16,250 bases of DNA, taken from positions 1 to 16,250 of the forward strand of contig CAYWMN010000067.1 of the NCBI GenBank assembly GCA_964459065.1, in the 5' to 3' direction. The DNA is from JAMCXS01 sp964459065 (GTDB lineage: Bacteria > Acidobacteriota > Terriglobia > UBA7540). Position 1 is the stretch's first letter; every line of letters starts with the position of its first letter. Both the position numbers and the translations under genes were made by a program. This document shows positions 7,616-14,696 of this stretch, in pieces. Under the pieces are notes generated by a model that worked only from the letters and a program-made list of their open reading frames with translations, was not told where the DNA came from and made no database searches.

Positions 7616-8401
7616 ATGAAGGTTGATCTGAACCAACGAATTGCGCTGATTACCGGGGCCGGTTCAGGAATTGGCCGGGCAATCGCTTTGGCTTTTGCCG
7701 CAAACGGCGCAACGATAGCCGTAAACGACATCAATCCATCCGGGAAAAGCACGGCGGAAGAAATTCAGAAACAAGGTGGGAAGGCAGCTTTCTTCCTTGC
7801 CGACGTGGGTGAGGTTATCGCCGTGGATGAAATGGTGGCTGCTGTGGAAAAGGACCTGGGGCCGATTGACATCCTCGTCAACAATGCCGGGATCAACCTG
7901 GGCAAAGAACGCCACCCTGTCCACAAGTTTCTCGACTCCGATTGGCATCGGATTATCCGCATTGATCTGGACGGCACTTTTTACTGTTCCCGGGCAGTGT
8001 CTCGGCTGATGGTCAAGCGTAAAAAGGGAGTCATCATCAATATTGGTTCGGTCATGGGGGTGGTTCCCATTCGTTTGCAGTCGGCGTTTGCGGCCGCCAA
8101 GGCTGGTGTGCTGCATTTCACTCGTTCTCAGGCTTTGGAATTGGGGCCGTATCAAATTCGCGTCAACGGGATCGCGCCCGGCTCGATTCTCACGTCAGCG
8201 ACGCAGTCCCTCTTCTATAATCCTGATTCCAAAAAGTTGGCCGATAGCTTGCTAAGCCATATTCCGTTAGGATGCCCCGGCGATCCTCAGGATGTGGCGA
8301 ACGCTGCACTGTTTTTGGCTTCCGATGATGCGAAATATGTGACCGGCCATGTCATGGTGGTGGACGGTGGGTGGACAGCCGGATTTGCCCGGGAGTGGTG
8401 A
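7616..8401 (+). CDS. SDR-family protein with altered catalytic residues
   Basis: This 261-residue protein has the classical short-chain dehydrogenase/reductase layout: the nucleotide-binding TGAGSGIG motif (13-20), NNAG (89-92), S145 in NIGSVMG, IRVNGIAPG (181-189) and a C-terminal VVDGGWT. D38 after the second strand hints at NAD(H) rather than NADP(H). The active site is odd. The usual Tyr of YxxxK is F158 (SAFAAAK; codon TTT at 8087-8089), and the usual catalytic Asn is D117 (codon GAT at 7964-7966). Only S145 and K162 of the Asn-Ser-Tyr-Lys tetrad remain. The frame is otherwise intact, so this is not a decayed gene. It leads the operon, 20 bases before E1 alpha. It may be a non-reductase, a binding protein, or an enzyme with changed chemistry. 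Confidence 0.9.
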   Translation: MKVDLNQRIALITGAGSGIGRAIALAFAANGATIAVNDINPSGKSTAEEIQKQGGKAAFFLADVGEVIAVDEMVAAVEKDLGPIDILVNNAGINLGKERHPVHKFLDSDWHRIIRIDLDGTFYCSRAVSRLMVKRKKGVIINIGSVMGVVPIRLQSAFAAAKAGVLHFTRSQALELGPYQIRVNGIAPGSILTSATQSLFYNPDSKKLADSLLSHIPLGCPGDPQDVANAALFLASDDAKYVTGHVMVVDGGWTAGFAREW

Positions 8402-8421
8402 CGTTCCGTCAAAGGACTCGC

Positions 8422-9450
8422 ATGACCAAAAGAAAAAGAGGTTCGGTCCAATCCGTCCAGGAGAAGAACGCGGGACGGCCTTCAAAAGATTTGATTCTTT
8501 CTCTCTATCACACGATGGTGGAAATTCGGGAGTTCGAGCTCAAGGCTCGGGAACTCTTCCGGTCGGGAAAGATGCCGGGTTTTATTCATCTTTATGTCGG
8601 CGAGGAGGCCGTTGCCTCCGGGGTAATGGCTCATCTGAAGAAAGACGACTACGTGACCAGTACGCATCGAGGACATGGGCACGCTCTGGCAAAAGGTATT
8701 TCGGCCCGGGAAGCGATGGCCGAGCTGATGGGGAAAGAGGGTGGATGTTGCGGAGGCCGGGGCGGCTCGATGCACCTTTACGAACCTTCGGTAGGATTTC
8801 TGGGGACTAACGGTGTTGTGCCGCCTGGAATCCCAATCGCTGCCGGGGCCGCGCTCAGCGCCAGGCTTAGGAAGTCCGGCCAGGTGACGGTTTGTTTTTT
8901 CGGCGATGGGGCGGTGAACAATGCTTCCTTCCATGAAGGCTTGAATATGGCGGCGGCATGGGAACTGCCGGTTATTTATGTTTGCGAGAACAACCTGTAC
9001 GCCACGGAGATGCCCTTTAAGAAGGCCACAAAGAACATCAGTGTCGCCAGCCGCGCGGCGGCGTACAGCATGCCTGGCGAACAAGTGGATGGCAACGACG
9101 TTCTGGCCGTCTACGAAAGAGCCGGAAAGGCGATCGATCGCGCACGCCGGGGCGAAGGTCCCACGCTCATCGAGTGTTTGACCTACCGATGGTTCGGCCA
9201 TCACGAAGGGGATCCTGGAACGTCTTACCGGAGCAAGGAAGAAATAGAGGCTTGGAAGGAGCGGGACCCGATCAAGAAGCTACGCGAAGAGGCGCTTGCC
9301 AGCCAGTGGTGCGAAGCAACAGATCTTGAGAAGATCGAAAAAGAAATCCAGCAATCGATCGAGGAAGCTGCGCAATTCTCTCTCGATTCACCTCAACCGG
9401 GCGCCGGTACAGCGTTAGACCACGTTTTTTGTGATGAGCAGCGTCGGTGA
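8422..9450 (+). CDS. 2-oxoacid dehydrogenase E1 component, alpha subunit
   Basis: This 342-residue thiamine-diphosphate enzyme subunit starts the oxidative decarboxylation of a 2-oxoacid, working as an alpha2beta2 E1 with the next gene. The cofactor-binding motif runs from GDG (161-163) to NN (190-191). HRGHGHALAKG (82-92) is the conserved His loop, and the regulatory-loop region reads GHHEGDPGTSYR (259-270), where the EGDP pattern is closer to acetoin dehydrogenase AcoA than to classical pyruvate dehydrogenase. The ATG at 8422 was chosen for its AAAGGA ribosome site at about seven bases; the frame is open upstream into the SDR gene without support. The acceptor 2-oxoacid could be pyruvate, acetoin or a sugar-derived oxoacid. 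The surrounding sugar genes make a dedicated substrate attractive, but this is inference. Confidence 0.92.
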   Translation: MTKRKRGSVQSVQEKNAGRPSKDLILSLYHTMVEIREFELKARELFRSGKMPGFIHLYVGEEAVASGVMAHLKKDDYVTSTHRGHGHALAKGISAREAMAELMGKEGGCCGGRGGSMHLYEPSVGFLGTNGVVPPGIPIAAGAALSARLRKSGQVTVCFFGDGAVNNASFHEGLNMAAAWELPVIYVCENNLYATEMPFKKATKNISVASRAAAYSMPGEQVDGNDVLAVYERAGKAIDRARRGEGPTLIECLTYRWFGHHEGDPGTSYRSKEEIEAWKERDPIKKLREEALASQWCEATDLEKIEKEIQQSIEEAAQFSLDSPQPGAGTALDHVFCDEQRR

Positions 9451-9479
9451 AAGCCTCAGGGAAAGAAGGGGAAAACCGG

Positions 9480-10511
9480 GTGAGCGAAGCTAAATCAGGG
9501 ACCGAATCTGTGCCAGGGGAAATCAGCGGCACGGAGCGAGTAATCAGTTGTGCGGAGGCTGGGGTTGAGGCACTTCGCGAGGAGATGGCGAGGGACCCCA
9601 ACGTTTTTTACATCGGCCAGGGTATTGGGGTTCGCGGTGGCAATTTCCAGCAAACTAGAGGGCTCTGGGCCGAATTTGGGGACGAGCGGCTTCGAGACAC
9701 CCCCATCGCGGAACTGGCGCAAACGGGCATTGGAATTGGCGCGGCGCTGGCGGGAAGCCGTCCGATTGTCGATATTGTCTTCTTCGATTTCATCCTGGAA
9801 GCATCCGGACAAGTCATTCAGCAGGCCTCGACCATTCATTACATTTCGAACGGCAAGTTCAAAGTTCCACTGGTCATCCGCGCTGCGATGGGGGGAGTGC
9901 GGAGCGCCGGCCCGCATCACTCCCATACCTTCTATTCCTTCTTTATGCATGTTCCCGGACTCAAGATCGCCGTCCCCTCCAATCCGTACGACGTTAAGGG
10001 CCTGCTCAAAACGGCCATTCGAGATGACGATCCTGTGATCTTTATTGAGCACAAAGGGCTGTACGGCAGCAAAGGTGCTGTGCCGGAAAAGGAATACCTG
10101 ATTCCTTTCGGCGAAGCAGCGATTCGACGTCCCGGCAGTGACGTGACCTTGGTGGCTGTAAGCCTGATGGTTTCGAGGGCGATCGAGGCGGCTGAAGCGC
10201 TGGAGAGCGAAGGGATTTCTGTGGAAGTGATCGATCCCCGGACGGTGGCTCCGCTGGACAAAGAAACCATTCTTCATTCTGTGGCCAAGACAGGCCGTCT
10301 GGCCATTGTGGATGAGGCCTATGCCGCCTGCGGCTTTTCGGCAGAGATCGCGGCGATGGTTTCAGAGGAGGCCCTGGATGAGTTGGACGCCCCGGTCAAG
10401 CGGATCTGCGCGCTTCCCGCTCCGCACGCTTTCAGTCCTTCCCTGGACCATGGCCTCATTCCATCCACGGACAGGATTGTGCAGGAAGTTCAGCTTCTCG
10501 CACAAAGCTAG
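9480..10511 (+). CDS. 2-oxoacid dehydrogenase E1 component, beta subunit
   Basis: This is the partner of the preceding E1 alpha. The protein has 343 residues from the GTG at 9480, supported by AAGGGG eight bases upstream. A GTG at 9447, overlapping the E1 alpha stop as GTGA, is an alternative that adds 11 residues. Family features: DTPIAE (73-78) with E78 at the position of the ThDP-activating Glu, GIGAALAG.RP (85-95), the His region GPHHSH (144-149), VPSNPYDVKGLLKTAIRDDDP (165-185) and a transketolase C-terminal domain with EVIDPRT (249-255). The IRDDDPVIF and EHKGLYG stretches look AcoB-like. One oddity: the usual G-E-D/E motif near residue 47 is GQG (46-48). A 155-base gap follows before E2. 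Confidence 0.9.
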   Translation: MSEAKSGTESVPGEISGTERVISCAEAGVEALREEMARDPNVFYIGQGIGVRGGNFQQTRGLWAEFGDERLRDTPIAELAQTGIGIGAALAGSRPIVDIVFFDFILEASGQVIQQASTIHYISNGKFKVPLVIRAAMGGVRSAGPHHSHTFYSFFMHVPGLKIAVPSNPYDVKGLLKTAIRDDDPVIFIEHKGLYGSKGAVPEKEYLIPFGEAAIRRPGSDVTLVAVSLMVSRAIEAAEALESEGISVEVIDPRTVAPLDKETILHSVAKTGRLAIVDEAYAACGFSAEIAAMVSEEALDELDAPVKRICALPAPHAFSPSLDHGLIPSTDRIVQEVQLLAQS

Positions 10512-10666
10512 GGAGAGATGGCTTCAGTCTCCTTCTTTTGGACTGTTTCATCGATGCGTTGGCGGCCATAGAAACAGTCCTCAAGCCGGAAACGATTTTG
10601 GCAGTTTAACCAAAAGCGGAATGCTGTAGCGGCTAAGTTTCGGAACTACCCCAAAGGAATCAGAGT
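10512..10666 (+). other. E1 beta-E2 intergenic spacer
   Basis: This 155-base gap is the largest break inside the E1/E2 block, in an operon whose other junctions mostly overlap or sit within 100 bases. It contains a perfect inverted repeat at 10540-10580 (listed separately). AAAGGA upstream of the E2 ATG serves as its ribosome site. No gene is seen in it. Confidence 0.5.
10540..10580. repeat. Perfect 10-bp inverted repeat between E1 beta and E2
   Basis: GGACTGTTTC (10540-10549) and GAAACAGTCC (10571-10580) are exact reverse complements with a 21-base loop. In RNA this would be a stable stem. No T-run follows, so it is not a standard terminator. It could be an mRNA processing or stability element that sets the E1:E2 ratio, a partial attenuator, or the site of a DNA-binding dimer. 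It lies entirely in the noncoding spacer. Confidence 0.6.
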
Positions 10667-11896
10667 ATGAGAGTTTCCGTGGTCATGCCCCAACTGGGGC
10701 TGACGATGACCGAAGGCACGGTCAGTGAATGGATTAAGAAGCCCGGCGAAACAGTGGAGAAGGGGGAATTTCTCTTTACGGTTTCCACTGATAAGGCTGA
10801 CATGGAAGTGGAATCGATGGCGGAAGGAACTTTGTCCGAGATCGTCGTGGAAGCCGGCAAAGCGGTCCCGGTGGGTACCGTCATTGCCTATCTCCAAAAA
10901 GCCGGGGCGGAGACTGTTTCCGCTGAACAATCCACCGAAACCGCTGAGAGGAGCCTCGTTCCCGAGCCGGCACAGGTAGCGGGCAAAGTATCATTTCCGC
11001 AAATTGAAGCTTCAGGCAGAGATCGGGTTCGGAGGAAGACGCCCGCTGCTTCTCCCAGGGCACGGCGGGCGGCGCGGGAATTAGGCGTGGATCTTGCAAG
11101 TGTGCAGGGAACCGGAACAGCGGGACGCATTGTTGAGGAAGATGTGCGGCGAGCCGCTCAAATGACCCCTCCGGAAGAGTCTGGGGCCAAAACTCGCCGT
11201 CGCCAGTTGATCGCCGGAAAGATGCTTGAAAGCGTTCAAACCATTCCTCATTTCACCGTTTCGGTGGAGGCCAATGCGGAAGTGCTCCTTGCCCGACTGG
11301 AAAGTCTGAAAGGTACGGCGAAAGACTCAACGGGCGTAAAACTCACGGTCACGGACTTGCTGCTGAAGGCCTTGGCGATGGGTTTAATAGAGGTGCCCGG
11401 AATGAACGCGGCATGGAAAGAAGGCGAAATTCGTCCCTGCAACGGAGTCAATCTCGCGTTGGCAGCCGCCACGGAAGAAGGGGTCGTGGGTCCGGTCATC
11501 CATGATGTGGACAAGCTGGAAGTAGGGACGATTGCCCAACGGCGGAGCGACCTGGTTGATAAGGCGCGCCGGCGCCGGTTATCACTGCGCGACTTGGAGG
11601 GAGGCGTTGGCACGCTGAGCAATCTCGGGATGTACCAGATTGATCAGTTTCAGGCGATCATCACCCCGGGGCAGAGTTTTGTTCTGGCGGTGGGACAAAT
11701 CCGGCAGCGCCCATGGGTGGAAGGGGCCGCTTTAACCGTCCGGCCAACGATAATCCTGAGCCTTTCCGTGGATCATCGAGTGGCTGATGGAGCCGTCGGC
11801 GCGGAGTTCATCAGAAAAGTGGCGAACCTCATCGAACACCCTGAGCGGATTGGTTTGGACTTCCGGCAGGAAGGCGGCAAGGAGCGAAACCGATGA
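10667..11896 (+). CDS. 2-oxoacid dehydrogenase E2 acyltransferase
   Basis: This 409-residue core subunit transfers the acyl group to CoA. Its domains are: lipoyl domain 1-78, with the lipoylated lysine K43 in STDKADMEVES; a short linker; the peripheral-subunit-binding domain 125-163 (SPRARRAARELGVDL then GTGTAGRIVEEDV); and the catalytic domain from about 177 to 400, with H370 and D374 in the active-site HRVADG motif. There is one lipoyl domain, as in many bacterial acetoin- and pyruvate-type E2 proteins. Its stop overlaps the next ATG (ATGA), coupling it to the UlaG-like gene. No E3 gene is in the window, so the complex must use an E3 encoded further on or elsewhere. The acyl specificity cannot be read from sequence. 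Confidence 0.93.
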   Translation: MRVSVVMPQLGLTMTEGTVSEWIKKPGETVEKGEFLFTVSTDKADMEVESMAEGTLSEIVVEAGKAVPVGTVIAYLQKAGAETVSAEQSTETAERSLVPEPAQVAGKVSFPQIEASGRDRVRRKTPAASPRARRAARELGVDLASVQGTGTAGRIVEEDVRRAAQMTPPEESGAKTRRRQLIAGKMLESVQTIPHFTVSVEANAEVLLARLESLKGTAKDSTGVKLTVTDLLLKALAMGLIEVPGMNAAWKEGEIRPCNGVNLALAAATEEGVVGPVIHDVDKLEVGTIAQRRSDLVDKARRRRLSLRDLEGGVGTLSNLGMYQIDQFQAIITPGQSFVLAVGQIRQRPWVEGAALTVRPTIILSLSVDHRVADGAVGAEFIRKVANLIEHPERIGLDFRQEGGKERNR

Positions 11897-12687
11897 GGGG
11901 AGAATTCGCGCAAAAGGTTAAGCAAAGAAGAGTGGATCCGGGGAGCTTGGCGATTTATTGGCTTTCGCAGGCGGGCTTCGTTCTCAAGTCGAGCAACAAC
12001 AGGATTGTCTACGTTGATCCCTATTTTTCTGACGTCGTGGAGCGGGCGTTCGGTTTCAAGCGGATGATGCCGTGCCCCATTGCAACCGAAGAGGTGGTAG
12101 CCGATCTCATCGTCTGCACGCACGAGCACCTCGATCACATGGATACCGACGCTTTGCCCATCATTGCCAAGAAGACGCGCGCGCAGTTTGCCGGGCCTGT
12201 GGAGTGTGTGAAGGAATTCAAGAAAATGGGTATTCCAGAAAGCCGCTTTCATCTGTTGGAAGAGGGGAAGAAAACCGTCATTGCGGGAATCAGCGTGGAG
12301 GGAGTTTATGCCGACCATGGCGAACTGGCTCCCGATGCCATTGGAGTGGTGCTGGATTTCGAGGGAGTGAAGGTTTACCACACGGGGGACACCGCGTTTC
12401 GCCCGGAGGAATTTGGGCCGGCGATCAAGTTGCAACCGGATGTCTTGATTCCCTGCATCAATGGACGGTACGGGAACATGGACGCCACCCAAGCTGCGCG
12501 CTTAGCCGCCATGGCAAACCCCCGTACGGTGATTGCTTCGCATTTTTGGATGTTTGTCGAGCACGACGGTGATCCGGGCAAGTTTCTGGAAGCGTGCTCT
12601 CAGCTGGCTCCTGGGGTGCAGGCTCTGGTGATGAAGCCCGGTGAGGAATTCCTGTTTTCGAAGAACCCGAAAGGGGGAATCGCGTAA
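11893..12687 (+). CDS. UlaG-like metallo-beta-lactamase-fold lactonase
   Basis: This 264-residue protein has the metallo-hydrolase fold. The metal motif THEHLDH (76-82: H77, H79, D81, H82) is complete, with H142 (ADHGE), D166 (HTGDTAF) and H217 (ASHFWMF) as the remaining expected ligands. DPYFSD near the N-terminus, INGRYGNM (189-196) and the closing MKPGEEF resemble the L-ascorbate-6-phosphate lactonase UlaG, which hydrolyses a sugar lactone. It is shorter than the E. coli enzyme (about 350 residues). It overlaps E2 by ATGA and the next SDR by TAATG, so all three are likely made together. A role in opening a sugar lactone formed by a neighbouring dehydrogenase fits well; the substrate is inferred, not shown. 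Confidence 0.85.
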   Translation: MRGEFAQKVKQRRVDPGSLAIYWLSQAGFVLKSSNNRIVYVDPYFSDVVERAFGFKRMMPCPIATEEVVADLIVCTHEHLDHMDTDALPIIAKKTRAQFAGPVECVKEFKKMGIPESRFHLLEEGKKTVIAGISVEGVYADHGELAPDAIGVVLDFEGVKVYHTGDTAFRPEEFGPAIKLQPDVLIPCINGRYGNMDATQAARLAAMANPRTVIASHFWMFVEHDGDPGKFLEACSQLAPGVQALVMKPGEEFLFSKNPKGGIA

Positions 12688-13529
12688 TGCGGAATGAAGG
12701 ACGTCTGGCCGGGAAGAAGGCTCTGGTGACCGGGTCCGAAACGGGGATTGGACGCGAGATTGCCCTGGAATTCGCGCGCGAGGGCGCCGACGTGGTCCTG
12801 CATTACGCGCATGACCAAAGCGGAGCCGACTCGGCGGTCAAAGAAATCAGATCCCTTGGACGCCAAGCCGCGGCGTTTCAAGCCAATTTTGACAGCGCCG
12901 AGGAGGCTGTTGGGCTGGCCGACCGGGCGCTGAGCTTTCTGGGCAGGGTGGACTGCCTGGTGAACAACGCCGGCATTACGCTCAATAAACCGTTCCTTCA
13001 GACCCGCCAAGAACAGCTGGATATTCTGCTCAACGTCAATCTCCGGGCGCAGTTTCTTTTGACTCAGCGGCTGGTGAAAGAAATGCTGGAGCAAGGCGGA
13101 GGCTCCATCTGTAATTTGACTTCGATCCACGGCCTGCAAGGGGCTCCGGAACACACGGCCTATGCAGCGACCAAAGGAGCCATCATTGCCTACACGCGCG
13201 CGTTGGCGGTGGAGTTGGCTCACAAAGGGATCCGCGTGAATGCCATTGCGCCCGGATGGGTCACAGTGGAGAACTACTACAAGGCCATTCCAGGCTTTAA
13301 CGAGAAAGATGCGCAGGAGACCGCCCGGGAAAAAGTGCCGGCAGCCCGCTACGGCACACCCCTGGACGTCGCCAAGCTGGCGGTGTTTTTGTGCTCGGAG
13401 GATGCGGGCTATATTGTGGGGCAAACCTTGGTGATTGATGGCGGGACTACTTCTCTGATGTCCTTGATTTCCGACTTTCGGAATCCCTCGACTGCGCGTT
13501 TCGGCACCGGATACGTGCCGGGCGTTTAG
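12687..13529 (+). CDS. SDR-family oxidoreductase with intact active site
   Basis: This 280-residue classical SDR has the cofactor motif TGSETGIG (15-22), NNAG (93-96) and a complete catalytic tetrad: N118 (NVNL), S146 (LTSIHG), Y159 and K163 (TAYAATK). IRVNAIAPGWV (182-192) and VIDGG near the end complete the pattern. A C-terminal tail of about 28 residues (SLMSLISDF onward) extends past the usual fold end. It starts at TAATG, sharing a base with the stop of the lactonase-like gene. It resembles glucose 1-dehydrogenase and 3-oxoacyl-ACP reductase-like SDRs, so oxidation of a sugar to a lactone, or of a hydroxyl to a ketone, is a reasonable guess. It contrasts with the first SDR of the operon, whose Tyr and Asn are replaced. 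Confidence 0.9.
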   Translation: MRNEGRLAGKKALVTGSETGIGREIALEFAREGADVVLHYAHDQSGADSAVKEIRSLGRQAAAFQANFDSAEEAVGLADRALSFLGRVDCLVNNAGITLNKPFLQTRQEQLDILLNVNLRAQFLLTQRLVKEMLEQGGGSICNLTSIHGLQGAPEHTAYAATKGAIIAYTRALAVELAHKGIRVNAIAPGWVTVENYYKAIPGFNEKDAQETAREKVPAARYGTPLDVAKLAVFLCSEDAGYIVGQTLVIDGGTTSLMSLISDFRNPSTARFGTGYVPGV

Positions 13530-13626
13530 CGACGCACGGATGGGCGGCGCAGCCGGCCGATAAGGACAGGTATCGAAGGCGGGCAAGATCGCTGCTGCAC
13601 GCACAGACGAATAAGCAGGCAAAAAC

Positions 13627-14664
13627 ATGTCAACCCTTCTGGGAGCTTTGGTGGTTGGTGTCGCGGGCTTGCTGCTCGGGAGCGGCGTGTGGCCCATCAA
13701 GGTGATGACGAAGTTTCAGTTCGAGCAATGGTGGTTTATCGGCATGTTGGTAGGCCTTATCATCCTGCCCTGGACGATCACCCTGTTGTTTTGCCCGCAT
13801 GCACTGGCGGCCTACTGGAGTCTCGATCCTGGAGTTCTGCTCAAAGCCAATATTTTTGCAGTTGGCTGGGGCATTGCCAACATCCTGTGCGCCCTCTGCT
13901 TTGTCCGGATCGGCTTTGCGCTCACCGGAGGCATTCTGACGGGGTTGGGCATTTCGGTAGGAGTCACGATACCGATGTTTGTCAAAGGTTCAGGCCTTTT
14001 TCACCAATCTCCCGATTGGAATTCACCGGCGGGACGCACCGTGCTCATTGGAGTTGCCATTATCCTGGTGGCCGTGCCGCTGGTTTCCATGGCCGGCTTT
14101 GGCCGGGATCGGGTTTTAGGCAAGGCGCATCCCGGTTCTTCCGGCGGCTTCCGGGGCGGCTTGATAATGGCAGCGATTGCGGGCGTGCTCTCGGCAGGCC
14201 TCAGTTTTTCCTTTGTGTATAGCCAAGGCCCCATTCTCGAGGCCATGAAGGCGCGGGGCGCCGGGGACATTCCGGCAAACTTTGCCGTATGGAGCGCGGG
14301 GCTGTTGGGGGGAGCGCTCATCAATGTTGGCTATCCCGCCTACCTCATGACCAAGCGGAAATCCTGGAACGTGCTGACGCGATCCTGCCGGGAGCTCTTA
14401 CTGGCCGCCCTAATTGGGATCAACCTTATTGCCGGGATGGCGTTGATGGGAAAAGGAATGTTGTTGCTCGGCGCACTGGGGGCGTCCGTGGGCTTTGGAA
14501 TCCAGCAGGCGCTGCAAGTGTTGGGCAGCCAAGGGGTCGGATTTATCAGCGGCGAATGGCGCGGCGTGCATGGCAGGCCCAGAATTCAGATGTACCTTGC
14601 CATTACGATTCTAATCCTGGCAACCCTTGTCATGGCGTATGGAAATACCCTTGCCAAAGTCTAA
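13627..14664 (+). CDS. RhaT-like sugar transporter
   Basis: This 345-residue integral membrane protein has about ten hydrophobic segments, for example 5-22, 37-56, 70-92, 96-113, 139-157, 177-199 and 324-341. GVWPIKVMTKFQFEQWW (20-36) and the GWGIANILCALCFVRIGFAL stretch (79-98) match the L-rhamnose-proton symporter RhaT family (drug/metabolite transporter superfamily); the length equals that of E. coli RhaT (344). It sits 97 bases after the SDR and 32 bases before the next gene. No rhamnose isomerase, kinase or aldolase is in the window, so the cargo may be rhamnose or another sugar or sugar acid. The AGCAGG ribosome site lies about seven bases before the ATG. Confidence 0.85.
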   Translation: MSTLLGALVVGVAGLLLGSGVWPIKVMTKFQFEQWWFIGMLVGLIILPWTITLLFCPHALAAYWSLDPGVLLKANIFAVGWGIANILCALCFVRIGFALTGGILTGLGISVGVTIPMFVKGSGLFHQSPDWNSPAGRTVLIGVAIILVAVPLVSMAGFGRDRVLGKAHPGSSGGFRGGLIMAAIAGVLSAGLSFSFVYSQGPILEAMKARGAGDIPANFAVWSAGLLGGALINVGYPAYLMTKRKSWNVLTRSCRELLLAALIGINLIAGMALMGKGMLLLGALGASVGFGIQQALQVLGSQGVGFISGEWRGVHGRPRIQMYLAITILILATLVMAYGNTLAKV

Positions 14665-14696
14665 GGTCCTGGATGGAACAGCATGGAGTTCAAATA

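Noticed and set aside
13545..13555. Small CGGC/GCCG hairpin after the second SDR
   Set aside because: Four base pairs with no T-run is expected by chance in GC-rich DNA.
12600..13700. 366-codon open frame on the minus strand
   Set aside because: It lies antisense to the intact SDR gene and the start of the transporter, has no recognisable domain, and fits an open shadow caused by high GC at third positions.
14289..14696. Upstream extension of the mutarotase-like gene
   Set aside because: This stretch is fully inside the transporter gene in another frame; the ribosome sites at 14663-14666 and 14685-14688 support a start at 14673 or 14697.
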